Shown: piece after piece, positions 8,799 through 17,800 of the stretch | Position numbering within the stretch: position 1 is the first letter of the stretch | How the letters are laid out: every line of letters starts with the position of its first letter | Source of the DNA: Sphingomonas sp. PAMC26645 | Lineage (GTDB): Bacteria; Pseudomonadota; Alphaproteobacteria; Sphingomonadales; Sphingomonadaceae | DNA length: 64,000 bases | NCBI RefSeq assembly: GCF_004795835.1 | Contig: NZ_CP039249.1 | Span: forward strand, 2,078,501-2,142,500 | Direction: 5' to 3' | Notes under the pieces: model-generated | Databases searched by the model: none | What the model saw: the letters and a program-made list of their open reading frames with translations, nothing else | What the model was told of the DNA's origin: nothing | Position numbers and translations under genes: made by a program

Positions 8799-9293
8799 AT
8801 GCGCATTCTCGCCGCCGCGCTTTCCGTTCTTGTTGTCACCGCGCTGGTGCCCGACCCGGCGACCGCGGCCGACGCGACGAAGAAGACCGTACCCTATTAC
8901 GCGTCGATCTCGGCATCGCGCGCGCGGATGCGGACCGGGCCGGCGCGGACGTATCCGGCGAGCTGGCTGTATCAACGCCAGGATCTGCCGATCAAGGTGG
9001 TCGCGATCTTCAAGGAATGGCGCAAGGTCGCTGATCCTGACGGGACCGAGGGGTGGATGCAGGCGAATTTGCTGAGCGGTACGCGGACGGCGATCGTGCG
9101 GGGTTCGGGGCCCGTGGAAATGCGCGAGAAGCCCGTCTCGTCCGCCAAAGTGCTGTGGCGTGCGGCGCCGGGCGTGGTCGGGCGGCTGAGCCAGTGTGGC
9201 AATGGCTGGTGCCGGATGGATGTTAAGGGGCAGGCGGGGTTTGTTGCCGTTGGGGGGCTTTGGGGGGTCGAGGCTGGTGAGGTTTTGCCTTGA
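8799..9293 (+). CDS. exported SH3-like domain protein
   Basis: 164 residues from ATG 8799. An in-frame ATG at 8793 is less likely because the TAGGA site at 8787-8791 is only one base before it but 7 bases before 8799. A signal peptide (AAALSVLVVTALV then PATA) is followed by two bacterial SH3-type repeats: YASISASRARMRTGPARTYP and a second one with MREKPVSSAKVLWRAAPGVV. Such domains usually bind cell-wall peptides, so a periplasmic role is likely. Confidence 0.83.
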   Translation: MRILAAALSVLVVTALVPDPATAADATKKTVPYYASISASRARMRTGPARTYPASWLYQRQDLPIKVVAIFKEWRKVADPDGTEGWMQANLLSGTRTAIVRGSGPVEMREKPVSSAKVLWRAAPGVVGRLSQCGNGWCRMDVKGQAGFVAVGGLWGVEAGEVLP

Positions 9294-9337
9294 GGCTTTA
9301 GGGGATGGTTTGTTGGAGGCGTCGCGTGATGCGGAAA

Positions 9338-9456
9338 CCGACCCACCCCCATCCCCTCCCTTCCAGGGAGGGGAGTAAGAAGAGGGTAACGTCCCCCGGT
9401 CGCCGACTACCCTTCTAGCTCCCCTCCCTGGAAGGGAGGGGTTGGGGGTGGGTCGG
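9338..9456. repeat. paired inverted repeat (CCCTCCCTTCCAGGGAGGG family)
   Basis: A 38-base arm at 9338-9375 is the near-perfect inverse of 9419-9456; each arm also contains its own small hairpin, CCCCTCCCT and AGGGAGGGG. The loop is 43 bases. The right arm supplies the last codons of the DUF559 gene on the minus strand. A single related unit lies at 9831-9868, so the DUF559 gene is bracketed by the family. Confidence 0.85.
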
Positions 9457-9798
9457 CCGCTGAAGACGGAGGACGCTTGCCAGGATCGTTTCCGCCACGC
9501 CGTCTGGGTTTCGAGCGACGTCGGAGTTCCAGAACCGGATCACCGTCCAACCGAGATCTTCCAACCGCCGCGTCCTCGAACGGTCCCGAACCGAGTCGAT
9601 GTGTTGGCTGCCGTCGAACTCCACCGCGAGGCGCACCTCCCGACAAGCCAGATCGACGATAAACCTTTCGACGACCAACTGCCGCGTGAACCGCGGGCGA
9701 AAATACGCGACCTTATGCCAGATCGCGATCTCGGCATCGGTCGGGTGGTTGCGTAGGTTGCGAGCGCGCCGCGTCATATCGGGAGGAACGCGCGGCAT
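9415..9798 (-). CDS. DUF559 (Vsr-like) domain protein
   Basis: 127 residues of the DUF559 family, related to very-short-patch-repair and restriction-type endonucleases. RNHPTDAEIAIWH near residue 16, FRPRFTRQLVVERFIVDLAC, a central AVEFDGSQH (Asp/Glu-type nuclease residues) and WTVIRFWNSDV are typical. The last 14 residues (RPTHPQPLPSREGS) are encoded by the intergenic repeat at 9419-9456, so the native end was probably near LASVLRLQ and has been extended by repeat insertion. The role of the family is not established. Confidence 0.82.
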   Translation of the reverse strand: MPRVPPDMTRRARNLRNHPTDAEIAIWHKVAYFRPRFTRQLVVERFIVDLACREVRLAVEFDGSQHIDSVRDRSRTRRLEDLGWTVIRFWNSDVARNPDGVAETILASVLRLQRPTHPQPLPSREGS

Positions 9799-9830
9799 CC
9801 CTCCGGACTGCGCCCGGGAGTCGTGGAGGG

Positions 9831-9868
9831 CAACCCACCCCCGGCCCCTCCCTTTCAGGGAGGGGGGA
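9831..9868. repeat. single unit of the CCCTCCCTTTCAGGGAGGG repeat
   Basis: CAACCCACCCCC followed by CCCCTCCCTTTCAGGGAGGGG closely matches the left arm at 9338-9375. It lies between the thiolase stop at 9879 and the DUF559 start at 9798 (both on the minus strand), where its hairpin could end thiolase transcription. Confidence 0.75.
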
Positions 9869-9878
9869 AGTCAGCGGA

Positions 9879-11084
9879 TCAGTTCATTAGTTCCACTGCC
9901 ATCGCGGTCGCTTCGCCACCGCCGATGCAGAGCGAGGCTAGGCCACGTTTTTGGCCAGTCGTCTCCAACGCCGAAAGCAACGTCGCCAAAATCCGCGCAC
10001 CGCTCGCGCCGATCGGGTGGCCCAGCGCACAAGCCCCCCCGTGAATGTTCACCTTGTCATGCGGCAAACCAAGGTCGCGCATAGCGATCATCGCGACGAC
10101 GGCGAAGGCTTCGTTAACCTCGAACAGGTCGATGTCCGATGCCGACCAGCCGGCCTTCTCCATCGCTTTCCGCATAGCGAACACCGGCGCGGTCGTGAAC
10201 AGCGACGGCGCGTGGGCATGTGCGGCATGCGCCACGACCCGTGCGATCGGCTTGATGCCGAGCCGGTCCGCAACGCTCGCACGCGTCATCACCAAGGCCG
10301 CAGCACCGTCGGAGATCGACGAGGCGTTGGCGGCGGTGATCGTGCCGTCCTTCGAGAAGGCGGGCTTCAGCGTCGGGATCTTGGCGACGTCGCCCTTCGC
10401 CGGCTGCTCGTCGAGCGAGACCGTGGTCGTGCCCTTACGACCGGCGATATCGACGGAGATGATCTCGCGGTCGAACGCGCCGGACTTCTGCGCGGCTTGC
10501 GCCCGGTGCAGCGATTCGATCGCGTAGTCGTCCATCTGCTTGCGCGTGAACTGGTATTCGTGCGCGGTGTCCTCGGCGAAGTTGCCCATCAGCTTGCCGG
10601 GTTCGTACGCGTCCTCGAGCCCGTCGAGATACATGTGGTCGTACATCCGGTCATGGCCGATCCGCGCGCCGCCGCGGTGGCTCTTCGATAGGTACGGCGC
10701 GTTGGTCATGCTCTCCATGCCGCCCGCGACGAGCAGGTCGACCGACCCGGCCGCCAGTGCGTCTGCAGCAAGGATCGCCGCCTGCATCCCCGAACCGCAC
10801 ATCTTGTTGACCGTCGTCGCCTCGACATGGTCGCCGAGCCCGGCGTTGATCGCAGCCTGTCGCGCCGGCGCCTGGCCTAGCCCGGCGGGAAGCACGCAGC
10901 CCATGTAGATCCGCTCGATCTCGGCCGCCGAAACGCCCGAGCGCTCGACCGCACCACGCACCGCATCGGCGCCAAGCTGCGTCGCGGTGGCGCCCGCAAG
11001 CGCGCCCTGGAACGATCCCATCGGCGTGCGCGCGTAGGACAGGATGACGATGGGATCTCGATCGGCGGCCACTTCACTCTCCAT
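9879..11084 (-). CDS. acetyl-CoA C-acyltransferase (thiolase)
   Basis: 401 residues, typical for biosynthetic or degradative thiolase II. The nucleophilic Cys lies in NKMCGSGMQA near residue 94; the C-terminal GGACALGHPIGASGARI carries the second His, and a further C-terminal Cys is in LCIGGGEA. It condenses or cleaves (acetoacetyl-)CoA, as in PHB synthesis or beta-oxidation. The start at ATG 11084 (MESEVAADRDPIVILS) is chosen because upstream residues in the open frame do not look like thiolase. No other fatty-acid gene is next to it. Confidence 0.92.
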   Translation of the reverse strand: MESEVAADRDPIVILSYARTPMGSFQGALAGATATQLGADAVRGAVERSGVSAAEIERIYMGCVLPAGLGQAPARQAAINAGLGDHVEATTVNKMCGSGMQAAILAADALAAGSVDLLVAGGMESMTNAPYLSKSHRGGARIGHDRMYDHMYLDGLEDAYEPGKLMGNFAEDTAHEYQFTRKQMDDYAIESLHRAQAAQKSGAFDREIISVDIAGRKGTTTVSLDEQPAKGDVAKIPTLKPAFSKDGTITAANASSISDGAAALVMTRASVADRLGIKPIARVVAHAAHAHAPSLFTTAPVFAMRKAMEKAGWSASDIDLFEVNEAFAVVAMIAMRDLGLPHDKVNIHGGACALGHPIGASGARILATLLSALETTGQKRGLASLCIGGGEATAMAVELMN

Positions 11085-11160
11085 ATATTCTTCTGCCCCC
11101 GTATCTGGGGTTGATGTGCGGCAATACAAAGCACTGCGGGATGCGCCTAGACCCCCCATC

Positions 11161-11412
11161 ATGGAAACACTCATCGCGACGCTCAAATGGTGTGCAGCAG
11201 GGTCGGGGGTGATCGCCGCCTTCATGGTATCGCTCGATTTTGGGCGGCGCGTGACGGGGTGGGGGTTCGTGCTGTTCGTCGGCTCGTCGATCGCGTGGCT
11301 GAGCGGTGCGGCCTTGACCGGGGACTGGGCGCTGGGCACGCAGAACATCGTGTTGTTCGGGATCAACCTCCTCGGCGTGTATCGCTACCTCGTGCGGAAA
11401 ACGGGTGTCTGA
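11161..11412 (+). CDS. small hydrophobic membrane protein
   Basis: 83 residues with about three hydrophobic segments (AAGSGVIAAFMVS, GFVLFVGSSIAWLSGAAL and NIVLFGINLLGVYRYL). No domain is recognised with certainty; the last segment recalls small uncharacterised inner-membrane proteins. It begins 76 bases from the divergent thiolase start and overlaps the prepilin-peptidase start by 8 bases, which suggests translational coupling. Confidence 0.65.
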   Translation: METLIATLKWCAAGSGVIAAFMVSLDFGRRVTGWGFVLFVGSSIAWLSGAALTGDWALGTQNIVLFGINLLGVYRYLVRKTGV

Positions 11413-12160
11413 GGCTGCGTTCTGGGCGGTGTTGTTGGGGGTGCTCGGGGCGATCATCGGCAGCTTCGTCGCGGCGCTGGTCATGCGCTGGCCCGACGGG
11501 CGATCGGTGATGCAGGGGCGATCGGCGTGCGATGGCTGCGGGCGGACACTCCGCGCGGTCGAGCTGGTGCCGCTGTTTAGCGCGCTCGTCCTGCACGGCC
11601 GGTGTAAAGGGTGCGGCGTCGCGATCAGTCCGGTGCATTGGCGGATCGAGTTGGCGGGGTTGGTGATCGGCTCGGCCGCGGGGTTCGTTGCGCCGGGGAC
11701 GGTCGGCATAGCAGGCGCGGTTTTCGGATGGCTGTTGCTGGCGTTGGCAAGCCTAGACCTCGTCGCATTCTGGCTGCCCGATCGGCTGACGATCCTGCTG
11801 GCTGCGACCGGGCTCGTTGGCGCCGCGCTTGGTATCGACCCGCCGCTTCAGGAACGGCTGATTGGCGGACTCGCCGGGTTCGGGACGCTGTGGCTGGTCG
11901 CGGTCGGCTATCGGCGCATACGTGGCCGCGACGGGATGGGCGGCGGCGATCCCAAGCTGTTCGGGGCGATCGGACTGTGGCTCGGGTGGCAGATGTTGCC
12001 CGCCGTCCTGCTAATCGCGAGCATGATCGGACTCGGCGTTGTCCTTGCCGCGCACCTCAAGGGACGCAGCATGGCGGCGGACACCGCGCTTCCGTTCGGC
12101 GCTTTGCTGGCGATCGCGGCTTATCCCGCTTGGCTGTTCATGATAGGCGTGACGCCATGA
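11405..12160 (+). CDS. prepilin peptidase (A24 family)
   Basis: 251-residue polytopic aspartic protease of the PilD/GspO type. The N-terminal cytoplasmic domain has the two zinc-binding CxxC pairs (CDGC and CKGC). The first catalytic Asp is in LASLDLVAFWLPD and the second in the conserved GMGGGDPKLF loop. It cleaves and may N-methylate type IV prepilins or pseudopilins at the inner membrane. The GTG start overlaps the preceding gene and the stop overlaps the next start (ATGA). No pilin or secretion gene is in the window, so its substrate genes lie elsewhere. Confidence 0.88.
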   Translation: MSEAAFWAVLLGVLGAIIGSFVAALVMRWPDGRSVMQGRSACDGCGRTLRAVELVPLFSALVLHGRCKGCGVAISPVHWRIELAGLVIGSAAGFVAPGTVGIAGAVFGWLLLALASLDLVAFWLPDRLTILLAATGLVGAALGIDPPLQERLIGGLAGFGTLWLVAVGYRRIRGRDGMGGGDPKLFGAIGLWLGWQMLPAVLLIASMIGLGVVLAAHLKGRSMAADTALPFGALLAIAAYPAWLFMIGVTP

Positions 12161-12591
12161 TATCGCTCGCTCTTATGCTCGCGCTGCAAGCCGCGACGCC
12201 TGCGCCAGCTGCCAATTCAGGTCCGGGTCCCCTCGGTGCGATCGGCCAGCAGAAGCTCCCCGCCAAGGGGTGCGCCGCGTATCTCTGGAGCATGGACGCC
12301 GGCCGGCAGCTCGTCGCGATGGCGACCGCGGACCCTGAGCAGATCCGTCTCGCGATCGATGGCAAGACGACCGACTTCGCGATGACGACCCAGTCGCCCG
12401 CGATCGGCTTCGGCTTTGGCGGCGTCACGCAATATCGCGGCGGCGACGTGACCGCGACGCTCGACATGGCCGTCGCCGTGCGCGCCGACATCTCGGCGGG
12501 CGCGACCGTGACGTCCGCGACGCTACGGATCGACCGCCCCGGGCGCGATACCGTGGTCATGCCGGTCGGTGGCCTAATCGGCTGTGTCTGA
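12157..12591 (+). CDS. hypothetical secreted protein
   Basis: 144 residues; the ATG overlaps the prepilin-peptidase stop (ATGA). The first 20 residues (MISLALMLALQAATPAPAAN) look like a signal peptide. The rest is a soluble, beta-rich domain with two cysteines (KGCAAYLW and the terminal LIGCV) that could form a disulfide. No family is recognised. It lies between the prepilin peptidase and tamA and may be co-transcribed with both. Confidence 0.65.
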   Translation: MISLALMLALQAATPAPAANSGPGPLGAIGQQKLPAKGCAAYLWSMDAGRQLVAMATADPEQIRLAIDGKTTDFAMTTQSPAIGFGFGGVTQYRGGDVTATLDMAVAVRADISAGATVTSATLRIDRPGRDTVVMPVGGLIGCV

Positions 12592-12685
12592 GGTTAATTT
12601 TTGTGAAACCAAGCCGTCCTATGTGCGTTACGTGGACGAAGATGGGGGTGAATCGAGCACGATCGCTGCCCGTAAAGGGGATCGT

Positions 12686-14884
12686 GTGACAGCTTCTAAC
12701 AGCCGGCATTATTGGCTCGCTCTGGCGTTGGTAGCGTCGACAACGGGATTCGCGGGCGTCGGTTCCGCGCAGTTGGTGAAGCCGGGCACTGCCCCGGCGA
12801 AGGGCCCCGATGCGCCCAAGCCCAGCGATCAACCGCAGTCGAACGATCCGCGTGCCGACGCGCCGATCGTGCCGGACGCCGAGTTCGACAGCGCTCTGCC
12901 GCCGTTGAGCGGCGACCTGAATGCACCGTTGGAGGCGATGGCACCGCTGCCCGCTCCGTCTGCGCAGGCACCCGCGACTCCCGCCACCGCGACGACCCCC
13001 GCCACGACGCTGGCCGGCGACGTCCTGCCGCCGACCGGCCCGAGCGACCCACAACTCGCGCAACCGCTGACGCCGCTGTCGAGCTTCGACACGACCCCGC
13101 TCCAGACCGCGGCGGATATCAAGGACAAGGATGCGCCCGACATCCGGTACGAGACCGCGACCAAGGGTCTCGATAAGGCTGGCGACGGGCTCGAAGGCGA
13201 ATACAAGGCGCTGTCCGCGCTCGCCGAGGGCAAGGGCAAGGCGGCGAACGCCACGCAGGTCGCAGCGCGTGCGCGCGAGGATGAGGCGCTGGCGGTGCGG
13301 CTGCTGAAGTCACTCGGCTACTACGATGCGACCGCGATCTCGACGATCGAGACGATCCCCGACGCCGACAAGACCAAGCCCGCGCGGCTGAAGGCGACCG
13401 TCAGCGCGCAACCCGGCCGGCTCTATTCGCTGTCGTCGATCACCGTGAAGGCTGACGCGACGACCCCGCCCGATCTGGTCCGTACGCAATTGCCGCTGAA
13501 GGTCGGCGATCCGATCGAGGCCGCGCGGATCCAGGGCGCGGAGGCGAATGTCAGCCTGACGCTGCCGCAGCAGGGCTATCCGTTCGTCAAGGTCGGCGAG
13601 CGCGACATCCTGCTCGACGACCAGACCCCGACCGGCGCGTACACGCTTCCCGTGGATACCGGCCCGCGGTCGTCGTTCGGCCAGCTTCGCACCGAGGGCG
13701 ATCAGGTCTTCAATCTCGAGCATCTGAACCTGTTTCCGCGGTTCAAGGCAGGCGAACTCTACGACAACCGGATGACCGACGACCTGCGCGATGCGCTGGT
13801 CGCGACGTCGCTGTTTTCGACGGTGTCGGTCGAGCCGGTCCGCACCGGCGCGATCAACCCCGACGGCACCGAGCAGGTCGACCTGCTGGTGCGCCAGAGC
13901 GAGGGCAAGCCGCGCTCGCTCGGCGGCAATGTCGGGTTCTCGACCGGGCAGGGCTTCCGCGCGGAAGGTACATGGCAGCACCGCAACCTGTTCCCGTACG
14001 AGGGCGCGCTGATCGCGTCGGTGATCGCGGGTACGCAGGAGCAGGGCCTGTCGGGCACGTTCCGCCGCGCCAACGCAGGCCGCCGCGATCGCACGTTCAG
14101 CCTGACGGCGGGCGCGAACCATTCGAATTACGACGCGTACGACGCGTTCACGACCAGCGTCGGCGTCCGCTGGAGCTACGATTCCACGCCGATCTGGCAG
14201 AAGCCGCTGACCTATTATTACGGTGGCGAACTCGTCGGCACGAACGAAAGCGTCTATGATTTCGGTCGCGGCGAGAACGTCCGCCGCACCTACGGCATCG
14301 TCGCGTTGCCGGGCCAGGTGAAGTTCGATCGTTCGGACAGCCTGCTCAACCCGACCAAGGGCTATCGCCTGACGCTGAACCTCAGCCCCGAGACGTCGGT
14401 CCAGGGTTCGGTCAAGCCGTACATCCGGACGATGATCGAGGGGACGTTCTACTATCCCGTCTCCAGCAGCATCGTCATCGCCGGGCGCGCCAAGGCGGGC
14501 TCGATCCAGGGCGTCTCCCGCGACGATCTTGCACCATCGCGGCGCTATTACGGCGGCGGCGGCGGATCGGTCCGCGGCTATGGCTATCAGCGGCTCGGGC
14601 CGTTCGATCCCAACGGCGATCCGGTCGGCGGGCGCTCGCTCAACGAATTCGCACTCGAGGCCCGCTACCGGTTCGGCGATTTCGGCATCGTGCCGTTCAT
14701 CGATGCCGGCAACAGCTATGAGAGCAGCACGCCGAACCTGTCGTCCCTGCGCTACGGCGCGGGCATCGGCGGGCGCTTCTATACCAGCTTCGGCCCGATG
14801 CGTTTCGATGTCGCGACGCCGCTGAACCCACGCGAGGGCGACGGCAAGATCGCCCTCTACATCTCGATCGGGCAGGCATTCTGA
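12686..14884 (+). CDS. tamA: outer-membrane translocation/assembly protein TamA
   Basis: 732-residue Omp85-family protein. The GTG at 12686 is chosen because AAAGGGG lies about 5 bases upstream and a signal peptide follows (HYWLALALVASTTGFAGVGSAQ); an open frame continues to GTG 12584. After a Pro/Ala-rich linker (about residues 35-150) come POTRA-like repeats, then a 16-strand-type barrel with the GGGGSVRGYGYQRLGPFD loop near residue 630 and a C-terminal aromatic (GQAF). With TamB it helps insert or transport outer-membrane proteins or lipids. The stop overlaps the tamB start by one base. Confidence 0.9.
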   Translation: MTASNSRHYWLALALVASTTGFAGVGSAQLVKPGTAPAKGPDAPKPSDQPQSNDPRADAPIVPDAEFDSALPPLSGDLNAPLEAMAPLPAPSAQAPATPATATTPATTLAGDVLPPTGPSDPQLAQPLTPLSSFDTTPLQTAADIKDKDAPDIRYETATKGLDKAGDGLEGEYKALSALAEGKGKAANATQVAARAREDEALAVRLLKSLGYYDATAISTIETIPDADKTKPARLKATVSAQPGRLYSLSSITVKADATTPPDLVRTQLPLKVGDPIEAARIQGAEANVSLTLPQQGYPFVKVGERDILLDDQTPTGAYTLPVDTGPRSSFGQLRTEGDQVFNLEHLNLFPRFKAGELYDNRMTDDLRDALVATSLFSTVSVEPVRTGAINPDGTEQVDLLVRQSEGKPRSLGGNVGFSTGQGFRAEGTWQHRNLFPYEGALIASVIAGTQEQGLSGTFRRANAGRRDRTFSLTAGANHSNYDAYDAFTTSVGVRWSYDSTPIWQKPLTYYYGGELVGTNESVYDFGRGENVRRTYGIVALPGQVKFDRSDSLLNPTKGYRLTLNLSPETSVQGSVKPYIRTMIEGTFYYPVSSSIVIAGRAKAGSIQGVSRDDLAPSRRYYGGGGGSVRGYGYQRLGPFDPNGDPVGGRSLNEFALEARYRFGDFGIVPFIDAGNSYESSTPNLSSLRYGAGIGGRFYTSFGPMRFDVATPLNPREGDGKIALYISIGQAF

Positions 14885-17800
14885 TGGCCGAAAACGGCAC
14901 TCCGCACGTCGAGACGACGCACGAAACTATCATCGTCGAACGTCGCCCCTTGTGGCAGCGCATCCTGAAATGGCTGGCGATCCTGGTCGTCGGCCTCGTC
15001 GCACTCGTCCTGATCGTGCTGTTCGGGATCAACACCGATCCGGGCCGGCGCCTCGTTGCGGACCAGATCGGCGGCTACACCACCGCATCGGGGCTGAACA
15101 TCAAGGTCGGTCGGATCGACGGCTCGATCTACGGCGCGATGACGCTCAGCGACGTGCGCGTGTCCGATCCAAAGGGCGTGTTCCTTACGAGCCCGAAGCT
15201 CGCCGTCGACTGGCGTCCGTTCGCGTTCGCCAAGAACCATGTCCACGTCCGCTCGCTGACCACGCCGCTTGTCACGCTGCAGCGCCGTCCGGTGCTCAAC
15301 GCGACGCCGACCGATCCCAACGCGCCGCTGCTGCCCGATCTCGACATCGACGTGAACCGTCTGGTGATCGATCGCTTCCTGATCGCCAAGCCGGTCACCG
15401 GCCAGACGCATATCGTCAAGATCGATGGTGCGGTCCACATCGCCGACAAGCGCGCGCAGCTAACCACCAACGCGACCGCGCTGACCGGCCCCGGCATCGC
15501 CGGCGGCGACCGCCTCGTACTCAAGCTCGACGCGGTGCCCGAACAGAACAAGCTCGACGTGAATTTGAAGCTGACCGCTCCGGTCGGCGGCGTCGTGTCG
15601 ACGATGGGGTCGTTCAAGGCACCGTTGACCGCGACCGTCGATGGCCGCGGCAGCTGGGCCTCGTGGCAGGGGCGCGCCGTCGCAACGCTCGGCGGCGGGC
15701 AACTCGCCAACCTCGGGCTGACTGCGAAGAACGGCCATATCGAAGTGCGCGGTTCGACGCGTCCCGGCCTGTATCTCGAAGGTCCGGTCGAGCGCCTGAC
15801 GTCGCCGCAGTTGGACGTGGCGATCGATACCACGCTCAACGACCGCAAGGCCGACACGCGGATGACGCTGAAGTCGGACGCGCTGGCGGTCGACGCGGGT
15901 GGTCTGATCGATCTCGCCAACAGCCGTTTCGGCAATTTCGCGGTCAACGCGAAGCTGCTGACCCCGGGCGCGATCCTGCCGAACCTTAGCGGTCGTGACG
16001 TCACGGCACGCGTCGTGCTGGACGGCGCGTTCGCGACGCCGACGGTCGACTACAAGGTTCGCGCGGCAACGATCGCGTTCGGCGACATGGGCGTCGAAAA
16101 CCTTTACGCCGAGGGTCTCGCACGCGTGAACTCGGACCGTATCCTCGTACCGATCAAGGCGCGGGCGCGTCGCGTGACGGGGCTCAACGCCGCCGTCGGA
16201 GGGCTCGCGACCAACGTCGCGATCGACGGCGACTTCGCGATCTCCGGCGTAAACGTCCTCTCCGACAACCTCAAGATCCGCTCGGACAAGATCGACGCGA
16301 CCGCGGTGGTCGTCGCGAACCTGTCGACCGGGCGCTACACCGGCGCGTTGAAGGGGCGGATCAACAATTATCGCGTCGACGGGATCGGCATCGTCAACCT
16401 GACGACCGGCGCCAAGCTGGTGCCGGGACCCAAGGGCGGCTTCGGGATCACCGGCCGCGTCGTCGCGCAGACCTCGCAGATCTTCAACGAAGGCGCGCGC
16501 AGCTTCCTCGGCGGCAACGCGATCGTCCGCTCGGACATCGGCTACAGCCCCGAAGGCATCGTCACCTTCGGCAATCTCCGGATGAACGCGCCACAGTTCC
16601 GCGTCACGCGCGGCGAAGGTCGGTTCGATCCGGCCACCGGCGCCGTGCTGGTGAACGCCGATGCATATTCGACCGCCTACGGCCCATTGTCCGCCCGCGT
16701 CACGGGCAGTGCGACGGCTCCGGTCGTCGTCCTTCGCGCACCGCGTCCGGGTGTCGGCGTCGGCCTCGTCAACCTCAACGCGCGTATCGTCGGTCGTGGC
16801 GGCGCCTATGCGGTCACCGCGAGCGGCGGCACCAATTACGGGCCGTTCACCGCCGACGTGCTGGTCAGGCCGGGCGTGCAACTCGCGGTCGACGTGCGCC
16901 GCGTGGTGTTCGCCGGGATCGTCGGCAGCGGCCGCATCGTCCAGACCGCGGCCGGCCCGTTCGCGGGCGCGCTCCAGTTCGCCGGGCAGGGGCTGTCGGG
17001 CAATGTCCGCCTCGCCAACCAGGGCGGCTATCAGCGCGCCGATGTCGCGGCACGTGCCAACGGCGCCAAGATCCCCGGCATGGTCGACTTCACCATCGGC
17101 CGCGCGATCGTCAACGCCACCGCAGTGCTGACCCCGACGCCACAGATCGTCGCCGACGCACAAGTCGCGGACATGCGTTACGGCGCGATCGTCCTCTCGG
17201 CGGCACGCGCAAGGGTGAACTATGTCGGCGGCAAGGGTACCGCGCAGGCGCTGCTGACCGGGTCGAACGGCGTGCCGTTCCGCCTCGCGGTCAACGCCAA
17301 GCTCAGCCCCAACAATTACCTCGTCGCCGCACAGGGCCAGGCAAACGGCATCGACTTCCGCACCGTCAACCCGGCACGCATCCAAGCGGTGAAGGGCGAA
17401 TATCGCCTGTCGCCGACCCGGATCGACTTCGGTGGCGCAGGCGGCGGCTCGGCGCGCCTGGCGGGCAGCTATGGCCGCGGCACGAACGCGCAGGTCCGGC
17501 TGGATCGCCTCGACCTGTCGACGCTCTCCGCGCTGGTCCCGAACCTTGGGATCGGTGGCAAGGCGACCGGTAGCCTCGACTTCTCGCAGGCGAACTCGGC
17601 CGCTCTGCCGACCGCCGACGCACGTGTGACCGTCACCAACTTCACGCGCTCGGGTCTCGCCGCCGTCTCCGACCCCGTCGACATCGTGTTCGCCGGGACG
17701 CTTGGCGGCGAGGGCGCGACAGGTCGTGCGCTGGTCCGTCGCGGGACATCGGTGATCGGCCGCATGGTCGCCAATCTGCGGCCGCTGCCGGCGGGCAACG

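Noticed and set aside
9879..11366. Longer thiolase start at 11366
   Set aside because: The extra 94 residues look non-thiolase and overlap the divergent small membrane protein gene.
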